Source of the DNA: Pseudomonadota bacterium
GTDB taxonomy: Bacteria > Pseudomonadota > Gammaproteobacteria > Xanthomonadales > Xanthomonadaceae
Direction of reading: 5' to 3'
DNA: 64,000 nucleotides
NCBI GenBank assembly: GCA_021821195.1
Contig: JAKACT010000003.1
Coordinates: 371,380-435,379, forward strand
Shown here: positions 44,182 to 51,905 of the stretch, one piece after another
Layout: every line of letters begins with the position of its first letter
Position numbering within the stretch: the first letter of the stretch is position 1
Program-made: the position numbers and the translations under genes
The notes under the pieces: model-generated
What the model was told of the DNA's origin: nothing
The model's input: only the letters and a program-made list of their open reading frames with translations
Databases searched by the model: none

Positions 44182-44559
44182 TTACAGCAGGATGCAGGCC
44201 CAGACCAGGACCGCCAGCAGCAGGCTGAGCGACACGGCGGCCGAAGCCAAGTCTTTCGCCAAACCGCTCAGAGTGTGGAACTCGGTGCCGATACGGTCGA
44301 TGGCCGCTTCGATCCCGCTGTTGAGCAGCTCCACGATCAGCACCAGCAGGACAGACGCCATCAGAACGGCACGCTCGACACCACTGACCTCAAGCAAGCC
44401 TGCCGCGACGAGCAGCGGAATGGCCAGAATGAGCTCCTGCCGGAACGCGGCTTCATTCTTCCAGCACGCGCGCAGCCCGCACCATGAATTACCGGCCGCC
44501 GCGATGACGCGGCCCAACCCGGTGCCCCCCGGTTTCATCTGGTTCGCCACTGGATCCAT
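44182..44559 (-). CDS. dgkA: Diacylglycerol kinase, DgkA type
   Basis: A 125 aa inner-membrane enzyme that phosphorylates diacylglycerol to phosphatidic acid. It has three helices. ACWKNEAAFRQELILA carries the first catalytic acidic/amide residues, and IVELLNSGIEAAIDRI is the DgkA signature with the catalytic Glu. Phosphoethanolamine transferases such as EptA and MCR leave diacylglycerol behind, so a dgkA gene in the same cluster recycles their by-product. I chose the ATG at 44559; a TTG at 44568 would overlap the upstream stop. Confidence 0.9.
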   Translation of the reverse strand: MDPVANQMKPGGTGLGRVIAAAGNSWCGLRACWKNEAAFRQELILAIPLLVAAGLLEVSGVERAVLMASVLLVLIVELLNSGIEAAIDRIGTEFHTLSGLAKDLASAAVSLSLLLAVLVWACILL

Positions 44560-44564
44560 GTTGG

Positions 44565-45323
44565 TCAATGCGCTTTCCTCGCCGCACGTTGCGGGAGCAG
44601 ATAGATCAACGCCGCCATGCCCGCCAGCAACACCAGCGACGCGGTGTAGCGGCTGAGTGCAAGGCCGCCATGGTCGAGTGGCTTATCCAGGAAGTCGCCG
44701 ACCACGGCACCCAGTGGCCGGGTCAGTACGAATGCGGTCCAGAACAGCAAGGTCTTGGACACCTTGGTCCACAGATGCAAGGCCAGTACCAGCACCAGCA
44801 GGCTGCCGAAAATGGCGATGCCGCCGGTGTAACCGAGGCCTGCGGTGTCGGCGACCCAGTCGCCCAGTGCAGTCCCGAGCGTTTGCGAAAACATGATCGT
44901 CAGCCAGTAGAAGGTTTCAGACTTCGGGTTGCTGACGGTCTCGACCGCGATTGAGCCCAGCGAGCGATGCCAGGTGAACAGTGTTGCGAGCAACAAGACA
45001 AGCAGCAGACTGGCGCCCCCTGCATACCCAATCCCCAGCGAGCGGTCAGCCAAATCGGCCAGCGTAGTACCCACCGTGGTGCTGGCGATGATCGTGGCCC
45101 AGTACAACCAGGGACGGAACCGATCGGCACGGATCTGCGCCCACACCGCGACGGCGAACAACGCCGCGAAGATCAGCGTTCCGACCAGGTAACCGAGGTT
45201 CATCGACATGCTGACCGCGTCGCCACCGGTCTCGCCGAGCGTGGTGGCCAGGATCTTGATCAACCAGAAACCCAGCGTGACCTCGGGTACCTTGGCCAAG
45301 GCCACGGATGCATCTGTTTTCAT
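44565..45323 (-). CDS. COG4705-type membrane protein with four internal repeats
   Basis: A 252 aa integral membrane protein of unknown function. Four related units can be read: ILATTLGETGGDAVS, ASTTVGTTLADLADRSLGIGYAGG, FSQTLGTALGDWVADTAGLGYTGG and LTRPLGAVVGDFLDKP. Each has a T-x-x-G-x-x-x-x-D pattern at the edge of a hydrophobic segment, suggesting a four-fold pseudo-symmetric membrane fold with acidic residues facing a common pore or site. The ATG at 45323 has GAGGG upstream; an ATG at 45338 just after the EptA stop is the alternative. It lies between eptA and dgkA in the operon. Confidence 0.75.
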   Translation of the reverse strand: MKTDASVALAKVPEVTLGFWLIKILATTLGETGGDAVSMSMNLGYLVGTLIFAALFAVAVWAQIRADRFRPWLYWATIIASTTVGTTLADLADRSLGIGYAGGASLLLVLLLATLFTWHRSLGSIAVETVSNPKSETFYWLTIMFSQTLGTALGDWVADTAGLGYTGGIAIFGSLLVLVLALHLWTKVSKTLLFWTAFVLTRPLGAVVGDFLDKPLDHGGLALSRYTASLVLLAGMAALIYLLPQRAARKAH

Positions 45324-45339
45324 GTCGGCATCCCTCATC

Positions 45340-47055
45340 TCAGCGACTCCCCGCACCAGTCTTGTCGGTGTGCGCCACGGCCCGGGCGCATGGCGTGAAC
45401 AGGTCGAAGTCGGCATCGGCCTCGGGCGTGGCGACCTGCATCAGCCCCAGTACCGACGGAAACAGGTTGTCGTGGCTGGCTGGTTCACTCGCGATGCGTT
45501 GCAGGCACGCGCGGTCCAATCCGCGCGACGCGGCGAAACCGTTCGACAACCACAGCACCATCGGCACCTTGATCTGGGTCTTCGGCGCGATCGCATACGG
45601 CACGCCATGCAGGTACAACCCGCCTTCGCCCAGCGATTCACCGTGGTCGGACACGTACAACATCGCGGTGTCCATGGAGGTCACGCCCGACAACAGGTGG
45701 ATAGTGCGTGCCAGGAAGTCGTCGGTCTGCAGCACCGAATTGTCGTAGGCATTCACGATCTGTTCGCGGCTGCACTGGCTCAGCTCAGTCGACTCGCAAG
45801 CCGGCGAGAACTCGGACAACCGCTTCGGGTAACGCTTGTAGTACGCAGGGCCGTGGCTGCCGAGTTGGTGCAACACCACCACTATGTCGCCCTGTTCACG
45901 CGTCGCACGATCGACCAGCCCGGACAGCATCGCTTCGTCCATGCAACCTTCCACATTGCATGCCCCGCGCACTCGTGCATCCCGGAACGATTCGAACGCC
46001 AGTCCGTCGCAGACGCCTTTGCAGCCGCCCTGGTTGTCGCGCCACAAGGTGCGGATACCGGCATGGTCGAGCACGTGCAGCAGGCCCTCGCTGCCCTCGA
46101 TGCGACCCTTGTCGTAGTCGCGACGCCCGTAGGGGGAAAACATGCAGGGCACCGACACTTCCGTCGCCGACCCGCATGCGGTGACATCCGTGAAGTTGAC
46201 CAGGCCATCGACCTGGGCCAGACGCGGTGTGGTCTGGCGCCGGTAACCGTTCAGACCCCAGTTCTGTGCACGTACGGTTTCGCCGACGACCAGTACCAGC
46301 AGGCGCGGTTTCGCATGCGCGGGCCGGCCAACGACCTTGGCCCGGGTACCGATGGGCAGCTTAGGCCCGGTGTGAACCGGCCCCTGCAACACGCTGGCCA
46401 GCGACACCAGGTAATTGCCCGGCGTGACCAGGTAGCGTAGCTCCTTCTGGTTGCGCATCAGCGAGGCCAACGGCTGGTACACCGACACGATCATCGCGCA
46501 GGCGAGCAGCAATGCCGCCAGGATCGCGGACAGGCGCATGGCCACCGCACGCCCGAACGTGCGCGGCCTGAAACGCACGCGGTAGACGATCAGAGCCGGG
46601 ATCAGACCCAGCAATACCACCGACGGCAACGCCGCCAGCGAGAGCAACTCACCAGCTTCCTTCGTATCGGTGTGCAAGATGTTCCGGATCATGTCCGGAT
46701 CCAGGTAAACCGTGTAGCGGTTCATGTAGTGCGTGGCCATCGCTGTCACCACCAGCAGCAGTGCAGTCACCGGGCGACCTGTCCACCGATTCACCACCAG
46801 CAGAAACAAAAACCAATTCAGCGCCGTGATCGCGACGAACAGGGCAATGCCGAACCAGAGCCCGCTGTCGCCCGCAAATGCTCCGGTCTGCGCGACCACA
46901 CGAAAGAAGGTCAAGTTCGCTGTCGCCGACACATACAACGCAAGCCACAACGCCAGCCCCTCCTGACTGAGCTGCCATGGTCCCCGGCACCAGTCGGCCA
47001 CAGCCTGCAGCCATCGCGGGCGACGCGTGAGACTCGAGACAAGGACGCTGCTCAT
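45340..47055 (-). CDS. eptA: Phosphoethanolamine--lipid A transferase (EptA/MCR-like)
   Basis: A 571 aa membrane-anchored enzyme that adds phosphoethanolamine to lipid A, lowering its negative charge and binding of polymyxins. The N-terminal part has five membrane helices (LALWLALYVSATANLTFF and following). The catalytic domain shows VVGETVRAQNWGLNGY, the nucleophile Thr block ACGSATEVSVPCMFSPYGRRDYD, LHQLGSHGPAYYKRYP and the metal site YVSDHGESLGEGGLYLHG. Paired Cys residues fit the disulfides of the family. The ATG at 47055 overlaps the PAP2 gene end by 4 bases. It is shared by EptA and MCR; identity to a named resistance gene is not claimed. Confidence 0.93.
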   Translation of the reverse strand: MSSVLVSSLTRRPRWLQAVADWCRGPWQLSQEGLALWLALYVSATANLTFFRVVAQTGAFAGDSGLWFGIALFVAITALNWFLFLLVVNRWTGRPVTALLLVVTAMATHYMNRYTVYLDPDMIRNILHTDTKEAGELLSLAALPSVVLLGLIPALIVYRVRFRPRTFGRAVAMRLSAILAALLLACAMIVSVYQPLASLMRNQKELRYLVTPGNYLVSLASVLQGPVHTGPKLPIGTRAKVVGRPAHAKPRLLVLVVGETVRAQNWGLNGYRRQTTPRLAQVDGLVNFTDVTACGSATEVSVPCMFSPYGRRDYDKGRIEGSEGLLHVLDHAGIRTLWRDNQGGCKGVCDGLAFESFRDARVRGACNVEGCMDEAMLSGLVDRATREQGDIVVVLHQLGSHGPAYYKRYPKRLSEFSPACESTELSQCSREQIVNAYDNSVLQTDDFLARTIHLLSGVTSMDTAMLYVSDHGESLGEGGLYLHGVPYAIAPKTQIKVPMVLWLSNGFAASRGLDRACLQRIASEPASHDNLFPSVLGLMQVATPEADADFDLFTPCARAVAHTDKTGAGSR

Positions 47056-47858
47056 CGCACTTCCCGGCTTTGCGCCGGGTACCCAACGGAATCGGGCTTC
47101 GGCCAGAACATCCGGAACAGCGCCAATGCGACGACCCAGCAGATCGCCAGCGTCCACAGGTCGTGCGACAGGAAATGCGCCCCGCGCAATTGCTGTGCCA
47201 CGCCGAACACCAAACCGGACGTCAGGCCGGCAAGCAAACCGAACCAACGCCAGCGTGGTCGCACCACGCCCAGGAAGAAGTACAACGACAGCCATGCATA
47301 GCCCGCACTGGCATGCGCTGCAGGGAAACAGCGTGCGCGACCAAGACCCAGTGGCCGAGTGTCGAACAACCCGACGAAGGGACGCTCACCACCGTAGCGC
47401 AATAGATCCCACGGGCAATCCATGTTCGACCAACTCTTGATCCACGCCACCAACAAGGTGCCGGCCAGGGTCGCGAGCACCAGGTAGCCGAGCGGCTTGC
47501 GCCACTCGCGACGTCGCTCGCCATGCAGGGACCAGACCCACGCCGCGAACACCACGCACCATGCGAGCAGGCTGGCATCGTGGCCGCCGCGATGCAGCAG
47601 CTGTTGGGTCGCGAAGGCATCCTTCAATGCCCAGCGGTGGCCTTCCCATGCATACAGGGCATCGGCGACCCGCTGGTCGAGGCCGAACACGGCATCGAGC
47701 AACAACGACAACGCCACCGCCAGCAACGGCAGCCAGCCATGCAACCACGCGAAACGCGGGCCCGACCACGCCACGGGTGGCGAGAACAATGCGCGTGGTG
47801 GCAAGTACGGGGCGTCGACGGAAGGCATGTCGTCAGGACCGGGAGCCAGGATGCGCAC
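47052..47858 (-). CDS. PAP2-family membrane phosphatase
   Basis: A 268 aa membrane protein with the acid phosphatase triad motifs: KSWSNMDCPWDLLRYGG (first motif, K-x6-RP-like variant), FPAAHASAGYAW (PSGH-like, here PAAH) and RGAHFLSHDLWT (SR-x5-H-x3-D). It probably dephosphorylates a lipid substrate such as undecaprenyl-, phosphatidyl- or lipid A phosphate. It heads the minus-strand operon with eptA. The start is GTG at 47858 or ATG at 47828; neither has a clear ribosome site. It is divergent from the response regulator gene at 47972. Confidence 0.85.
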   Translation of the reverse strand: MRILAPGPDDMPSVDAPYLPPRALFSPPVAWSGPRFAWLHGWLPLLAVALSLLLDAVFGLDQRVADALYAWEGHRWALKDAFATQQLLHRGGHDASLLAWCVVFAAWVWSLHGERRREWRKPLGYLVLATLAGTLLVAWIKSWSNMDCPWDLLRYGGERPFVGLFDTRPLGLGRARCFPAAHASAGYAWLSLYFFLGVVRPRWRWFGLLAGLTSGLVFGVAQQLRGAHFLSHDLWTLAICWVVALALFRMFWPKPDSVGYPAQSREVR

Positions 47859-47971
47859 ATCATTGGCACCGCACGGTCGGAGAACGGTCGGAACGAACTT
47901 CCGGAATCGTTAACGGATGCAAGATCTCCCTGCCACCGGCATGATGACGGCTGGCCACGCACACGAGCGCC

Positions 47972-48658
47972 ATGCGCATCCTGGTCGTCGAAGACAACCG
48001 CAACCTGGTCGCCAACTTGTTCGATTACTTCGAACGGGAGGGCCACGTTGTGGATGCCGCACCCGATGGCGTCACAGGACTGCACCTCGCACGCACCCAT
48101 GACTACGACGCGATCGTGCTCGATTGGGGGCTGCCGCGCATGGACGGTCGCGCGGTGCTGCAGCAACTGCGCGACGACGGCCACGCAGTGCCGGTCATCA
48201 TGCTTACCGCACGCGACCAGCAACCGGACAAGATCACCGGTTTCCGCTCCGGTGCGGACGATTACCTCACCAAGCCCTGCGATCTCGAAGAACTGCTGCT
48301 GCGGTTGCAGGCGATGGTCGCGCGCTCCACCGGACGCGGACGGGTCAAGCGCCTGCAGGTCGCCGACCTGGTGCTGGACCTCAATACGTTCGAAGCGACG
48401 CGCGGCGGCAAGCCAGTGCACCTGTTCCCGGCAGGCCGCACGATCCTCGAACTGTTGATGCTGGCCAGCCCCGGCGTGGTCAACCGCGAGAAACTCGAAC
48501 ACGCACTGTGGGGCGACGACCTGCCGGACGGCAACCCGCTGCGTTCCCACGTCTACGACCTGCGCCGCAGTGTCGACGGACCCTTCGACACCAAGCTGAT
48601 ACATACGGTAGCGCGCACCGGCTACCGGATCGCGGCGCCGGATACAGCCACGGATTGA
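47972..48658 (+). CDS. OmpR-family response regulator (ColR/PmrA-like)
   Basis: A 228 aa regulator: a receiver (MRILVVEDNRN, phospho-Asp in VLDWGLPRMDG, Lys in YLTKP) and a winged-helix DNA-binding domain (PLRSHVYDLRRSVDGPFDTKLIHTVARTGYRI). It is divergent from the PAP2-eptA operon by 113 bases and followed 4 bases later by its kinase. This position suggests that it controls the lipid A modification genes. Confidence 0.9.
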   Translation: MRILVVEDNRNLVANLFDYFEREGHVVDAAPDGVTGLHLARTHDYDAIVLDWGLPRMDGRAVLQQLRDDGHAVPVIMLTARDQQPDKITGFRSGADDYLTKPCDLEELLLRLQAMVARSTGRGRVKRLQVADLVLDLNTFEATRGGKPVHLFPAGRTILELLMLASPGVVNREKLEHALWGDDLPDGNPLRSHVYDLRRSVDGPFDTKLIHTVARTGYRIAAPDTATD

Positions 48659-48662
48659 AACG

Positions 48663-49976
48663 ATGACTGACCCTACTGCCAAGAAACCCCGCCGCACCAG
48701 CCTGCGCAGGCGATTACTACTTGGCCTGTTCGCCTACATCGTCATCCTGTTCGCCGCGGTCACCCTCCACGGCATGGTGTTCAACGAACGCGCCGAACAA
48801 TTGCTCTGGCATACCCTGCTCAGCAACGAACTTGATCGTGTCGAGGAACGCGAAGCCAGCGACCCCGGCTACCGCTGGACCAATACCAGCGACATGTCGC
48901 TGTACGACAGCAATGTCGATGTGCATATCCCGCCCGTACTGGCGGATCTCCCCCCCGGCGTGCACGACGACGTGTCCATCGACGGCCAGGAACGCGTGGT
49001 CATGGTGCGCGAAACAAGCGGGCATCGAAAGATCCTCACCCTCGACATCACCGAACTTGAGGAACGCGAATCCGACATGACCATGACCGTGGTCGGGTCG
49101 GCACTGACGATGCTGTTGCTACTAGGTGCACTCGCCGCCTGGGGTGCGTCGCGGCTTGTCGCACCACTTGGACGTACCGCGCAACGCATCGGCGCCCTGC
49201 GTCCGGAACAACAGGGCCAGCGGGTCGAACTGCCACGTGATGCCAGCGCCGAACTGGAAGTGATCGGCGATGCCGTGAACGACTACCTCGCGCGCAACGA
49301 TCGCTTCGTCGAGCGCGAGCGTCTGTTCATCGACATGGCCAGCCACGAACTGCGCACGCCGGTGTCGGTGATCTCCGGCGCCAGCGAACTCGCACTGAAC
49401 TCCGAAGACACGGCTTCAAGCACACGTCCTTTGCTGGAACGCATCCGCGGCTCGGCCAAGGGCATGCAGGAACTGATCGGCCTGTTGCTGGTCCTGGCCA
49501 AGGACCCCGCGCGCCTGCAGGGCATGGAGGCGCGGCAACAGCTCGGCCCACTCCTCCAAGCCGTCGTCCACGACCACCAGCATCTGGCCGAACACAAGGA
49601 TCTGTCCATCGTCGTCGAGGACCCGCCTGCGGGCGACGTACTCGGCCCGCCCGCCATCGTGCAGGCCGCGATCGGCAACCTGCTGCGCAACGCCATCGAG
49701 AACAGCGACCGCGGCGCCATCCGCATCCACGTGGAAGCCCCGGCCACCGTAGTCATCACCGACCCCGGCCACGGGATGTCACCCGACGAAATCGGCGCGA
49801 CCTACTCGCGCATCGCACGCGGTGGTGGCGACCGCCAGGGCAGCGGCATCGGCCTGGACCTGATCGCACGCCTGTGCGAACACCTCGGGTGGATGATGGA
49901 TCTTTCCTCCAGCGAACAAGGCACCACCGCGACACTGACCCTGCGTCCGGCACCCGAAGCACCAGCAGCCGGCTGA
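48663..49976 (+). CDS. Sensor histidine kinase paired with the lipid A locus regulator
   Basis: A 437 aa kinase with two membrane helices (LLLGLFAYIVILFAAVTLHGMVF and MTVVGSALTMLLLLGALAAWGASRLV) around a periplasmic domain of about 100 residues rich in Asp and Glu (EEREASDPGYRWTNTSD). Such acidic sensors often detect metal ions or cationic peptides. A HAMP segment and HisKA (MASHELRTPVSVISGAS) follow, then HATPase (TDPGHGMSPDE, GSGIGLDLI). It starts 4 bases after the response regulator stop. Confidence 0.9.
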   Translation: MTDPTAKKPRRTSLRRRLLLGLFAYIVILFAAVTLHGMVFNERAEQLLWHTLLSNELDRVEEREASDPGYRWTNTSDMSLYDSNVDVHIPPVLADLPPGVHDDVSIDGQERVVMVRETSGHRKILTLDITELEERESDMTMTVVGSALTMLLLLGALAAWGASRLVAPLGRTAQRIGALRPEQQGQRVELPRDASAELEVIGDAVNDYLARNDRFVERERLFIDMASHELRTPVSVISGASELALNSEDTASSTRPLLERIRGSAKGMQELIGLLLVLAKDPARLQGMEARQQLGPLLQAVVHDHQHLAEHKDLSIVVEDPPAGDVLGPPAIVQAAIGNLLRNAIENSDRGAIRIHVEAPATVVITDPGHGMSPDEIGATYSRIARGGGDRQGSGIGLDLIARLCEHLGWMMDLSSSEQGTTATLTLRPAPEAPAAG

Positions 49977-49997
49977 TCGATCACCAAGGAGGCTGCC

Positions 49998-50432
49998 ATG
50001 TCGTTCGCACTGGGCTGGCTGGGTTGGGCACTGCTGTCCGCCCTGTTCGCCGCACTCACCGCCATCCTCGCCAAACTCGGCTTGGCCGATGCCGACGCGG
50101 ACGCGGCGACCTGGGCCCGCACGACCATGATCCTGTTGTGCATCAGCGCTGTGGTGTCGCTCTCCGGTAAATGGAGCGCAGTCCTGCAGCTCACGCAGCG
50201 CCAGTGGCTGTTCCTGGTCCTGTCCGGCATCGCGGCCGCGGCCTCGTGGCTGTGCTACTTCCGTGCGTTGCAGGCCGGCACGGTCACCCAGGTGTCGGTG
50301 GTCGATCGCGGCAGCCTGGCGATCGTAGTGCTGCTGTCCGTGCTGCTGCTGGACGAACGCCCGCAACCGCGCGAGTGGATCGGCGTGGCACTGGGGCTGG
50401 TCGGCGTCGGGCTAGTCGCCAGCACGAAGTAA
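49998..50432 (+). CDS. Small EamA-family (DMT) membrane protein
   Basis: A 144 aa protein with about five helices forming a single EamA domain (LGWALLSALFAALTAILAKLG, SGIAAAASWLCYFRALQAGTVTQVSVVDRGSLAIVVLLSVLLLDERPQPREWIGVALGLVGVGLV). A strong AAGGAGG site precedes the ATG. Half-size EamA proteins act as dimers; the substrate is unknown. It follows the kinase by 21 bases, so it may belong to the same transcript. Confidence 0.85.
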   Translation: MSFALGWLGWALLSALFAALTAILAKLGLADADADAATWARTTMILLCISAVVSLSGKWSAVLQLTQRQWLFLVLSGIAAAASWLCYFRALQAGTVTQVSVVDRGSLAIVVLLSVLLLDERPQPREWIGVALGLVGVGLVASTK

Positions 50433-50460
50433 GCAATCTTGCAGGCGGGACCTAGCCCAA

Positions 50461-50477
50461 TGTCCGCTTTGGGTCGG
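50461..50477 (+). repeat. TGTCCGCTTTGGGT intergenic repeat
   Basis: TGTCCGCTTTGGGTCGG follows the EamA gene. The core TCCGCTTTGGGT recurs at 63305-63316 and at the left end of the IS30 element (60507). It is probably a dispersed intergenic sequence of this genome. Confidence 0.55.
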
Positions 50478-50551
50478 AAGCAGCCCTTCCCCACGCCCGA
50501 TAGCGGCCCCTGATCGTCGCACGTCCTTGCTGCGACGAAATCGGCCATACA

Positions 50552-50977
50552 TCAATCGGAATCCGTCTTTGCCTTGTAGACGGTTCGCCGACCGATCGAT
50601 CTAGCATTCCTCACAGTGGGCCGCGCGAGTCCGGGTATGAGGTAGTCCGCAACCCGCGCGCCGCGCCGTACCTTGTTGGCAAGCCAGCGCGGCATCAATC
50701 CGCGGCCCGACCAAGTATTCCGCCTATTCTCTGGATCCCGGTATTTTGGGGGAAACTTCCCTTGCTTCTGCGTCCGAGTTCCCTTCGCAACCACAGGAGG
50801 CGCGTGCGAGACGTCAAAGATCTCAGAAATCGCATAGCCGTAGGAGTTGGCCAGCGCAGCGAGCTCATTCCGGACTACAGAAAGCGGCCGGCGGCGTGAT
50901 AAGAGTGCTTTCCGCTTCTCCGCCGCGAGCAAAAGCGATTCAATCTCTGACAGGCTGAGCTTCTCAATATTCTTCAT
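50552..50977 (-). CDS. H-NS-family nucleoid protein / xenogeneic silencer
   Basis: A 141 aa protein. The N-terminal coiled coil (SEIESLLLAAEKRKALLSRRRPLSVVRNELAALANSYG) mediates oligomers. The DNA-binding part KYRDPENRRNTWSGRGLMPRWLANKV is the H-NS AT-hook-like motif of the proteobacterial group. A basic extension of about 40 residues (RRGARVADYLIPGLARPTVRNARSIGRR) follows the usual end and is atypical. It lies beside accessory genes, so it may silence the local, less GC-rich genes; it could be part of the mobile cargo. Confidence 0.88.
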   Translation of the reverse strand: MKNIEKLSLSEIESLLLAAEKRKALLSRRRPLSVVRNELAALANSYGYAISEIFDVSHAPPVVAKGTRTQKQGKFPPKYRDPENRRNTWSGRGLMPRWLANKVRRGARVADYLIPGLARPTVRNARSIGRRTVYKAKTDSD

Positions 50978-51016
50978 GTGCCAAGCGTCGAGTCGGGAGC
51001 CGCACCAGGCGGACCA

Positions 51017-51262
51017 TTATGCCGCCTCACGATGCTCGTAATACGGGTGCCGCTTGTCGTCGAAGATGGCCTGCATTGCCGCTAGGTCCTTGCCAGGATT
51101 GAGCCAGGCATCGACGTGCTCGGATCGGATGTTGATGATGGTCCGATCGTGGCCCGCGGCGGCCACCTCGGGCTCGGGCTCGTCGGTGATGGCGGCGAAC
51201 GACAGCAGGTCGGGCAGCTCGCCTTTGGGATCCGTCCACCTCGACCACAGGCAGGCGATGAG
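51017..51262 (-). pseudogene. SRAP/YedK-type peptidase, C-terminal fragment
   Basis: About 80 codons matching the end of SOS-response-associated peptidases: LIACLWSRWTDPKGELPDLLSFAAITDEPEPEVAAAGHDR, which has the conserved AGHDR-like block, then HVDAWLNPGKDL and YYEHREA. The N-terminal two thirds, with the catalytic Cys2, are missing. The fragment abuts the start of a metallo-hydrolase gene, sharing the bases CATGCTCAT at the joint, so it is one side of a deletion. Confidence 0.75.
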
Positions 51263-51473
51263 CATGGGTTTCAAGGATCCAGTCCACGATCAGCGAATGC
51301 TCGCGCACGAACGCGAGCACGCGGTCGGCCGAGGCGGTCGAGGTGCGGGCACTGGCGGGATCGTAGTCGAGCACCGGGTCGACGATGGCGGCATGGCCAC
51401 CGTCACGATCGTAGACCACGTAGGTGAAGGTGAACGTGGCCGGGTCGTAAAAGCTCTGGACCTGCGGATTCAT
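51256..51473 (-). pseudogene. Persulfide dioxygenase-like metallo-hydrolase, N-terminal fragment
   Basis: The first 70 codons of a metallo-beta-lactamase-fold protein related to ETHE1/Blh: VQSFYDPATFTFTYVVYDRDGGHAAIVDPVLDYDP... ending at WILETHAH, the start of the HxHxDH metal site. It breaks off exactly there and is joined to the SRAP fragment. The ATG at 51473 has an AAGGAG site. The gene reads toward the SRAP fragment, and its promoter faces the BigR-type operator region. Confidence 0.8.
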
Positions 51474-51493
51474 CTGACAGCTCCTTGCTCTGT

Positions 51494-51513
51494 AATTTAG
51501 ATATTGCTAAATT
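51494..51513. promoter_or_regulatory. BigR-type operator palindrome
   Basis: Arms AATTTAG and CTAAATT flank ATATTG, a perfect 7-base inverted repeat in an AT-rich island. It lies between the divergent metallo-hydrolase fragment and the ArsR-type repressor gene. A further TACTAAAC half-like site follows at about 51544. AT-rich palindromes of this form are known targets of BigR/SqrR-type repressors. Confidence 0.65.
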
Positions 51514-51560
51514 ATATTCGTCACCTATCGTTGTCAAGAACTTACTAAACTACATCCGCC

Positions 51561-51905
51561 ATGGCCCGTTCATCAAAGAAGACACGTCCGATGCCCTCGC
51601 CCGAGCAGATGGCGCAGCATGCCAATGAAGCGGCCGCACTGCTGAAGGCACTAGCCCATCCGGCACGCCTGCTCGTGCTGTGCCAGCTGGTCGAAGGCGA
51701 AGCTTCGGTCGGAGAGTTGCAGCCGATTACCGGGCTCAGCATGTCCGCCCTATCGCAGCACCTGGCCGTACTGCGCGAGATGGAGCTCGTCACGACGCGT
51801 CGCGAGGCGCAGACCATCTACTACGCGCTAGCCGAGGGCCCTGCTGCAAGCGTGCTCGATACGCTATACGCCGCCTACTGTGGCAGCCAGGAGGCTGTCC
51901 AATGA
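51561..51905 (+). CDS. bigR: ArsR/SmtB-family repressor, BigR/SqrR-like (sulfide sensing)
   Basis: A 114 aa winged-helix repressor (LLKALAHPARLLVLCQLVEGEASVGELQPITGLSMSALSQHLAVLREMELVTTRREAQTIYYAL). BigR-type proteins use two Cys that form a disulfide or polysulfide link on sulfide stress; here Cys in VLCQLV and in AAYCGSQ are in the expected places. It heads the operon with a TSUP permease, DUF442 protein and persulfide dioxygenase, and overlaps the permease gene by 4 bases. The gene symbol is by analogy. Confidence 0.82.
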   Translation: MARSSKKTRPMPSPEQMAQHANEAAALLKALAHPARLLVLCQLVEGEASVGELQPITGLSMSALSQHLAVLREMELVTTRREAQTIYYALAEGPAASVLDTLYAAYCGSQEAVQ

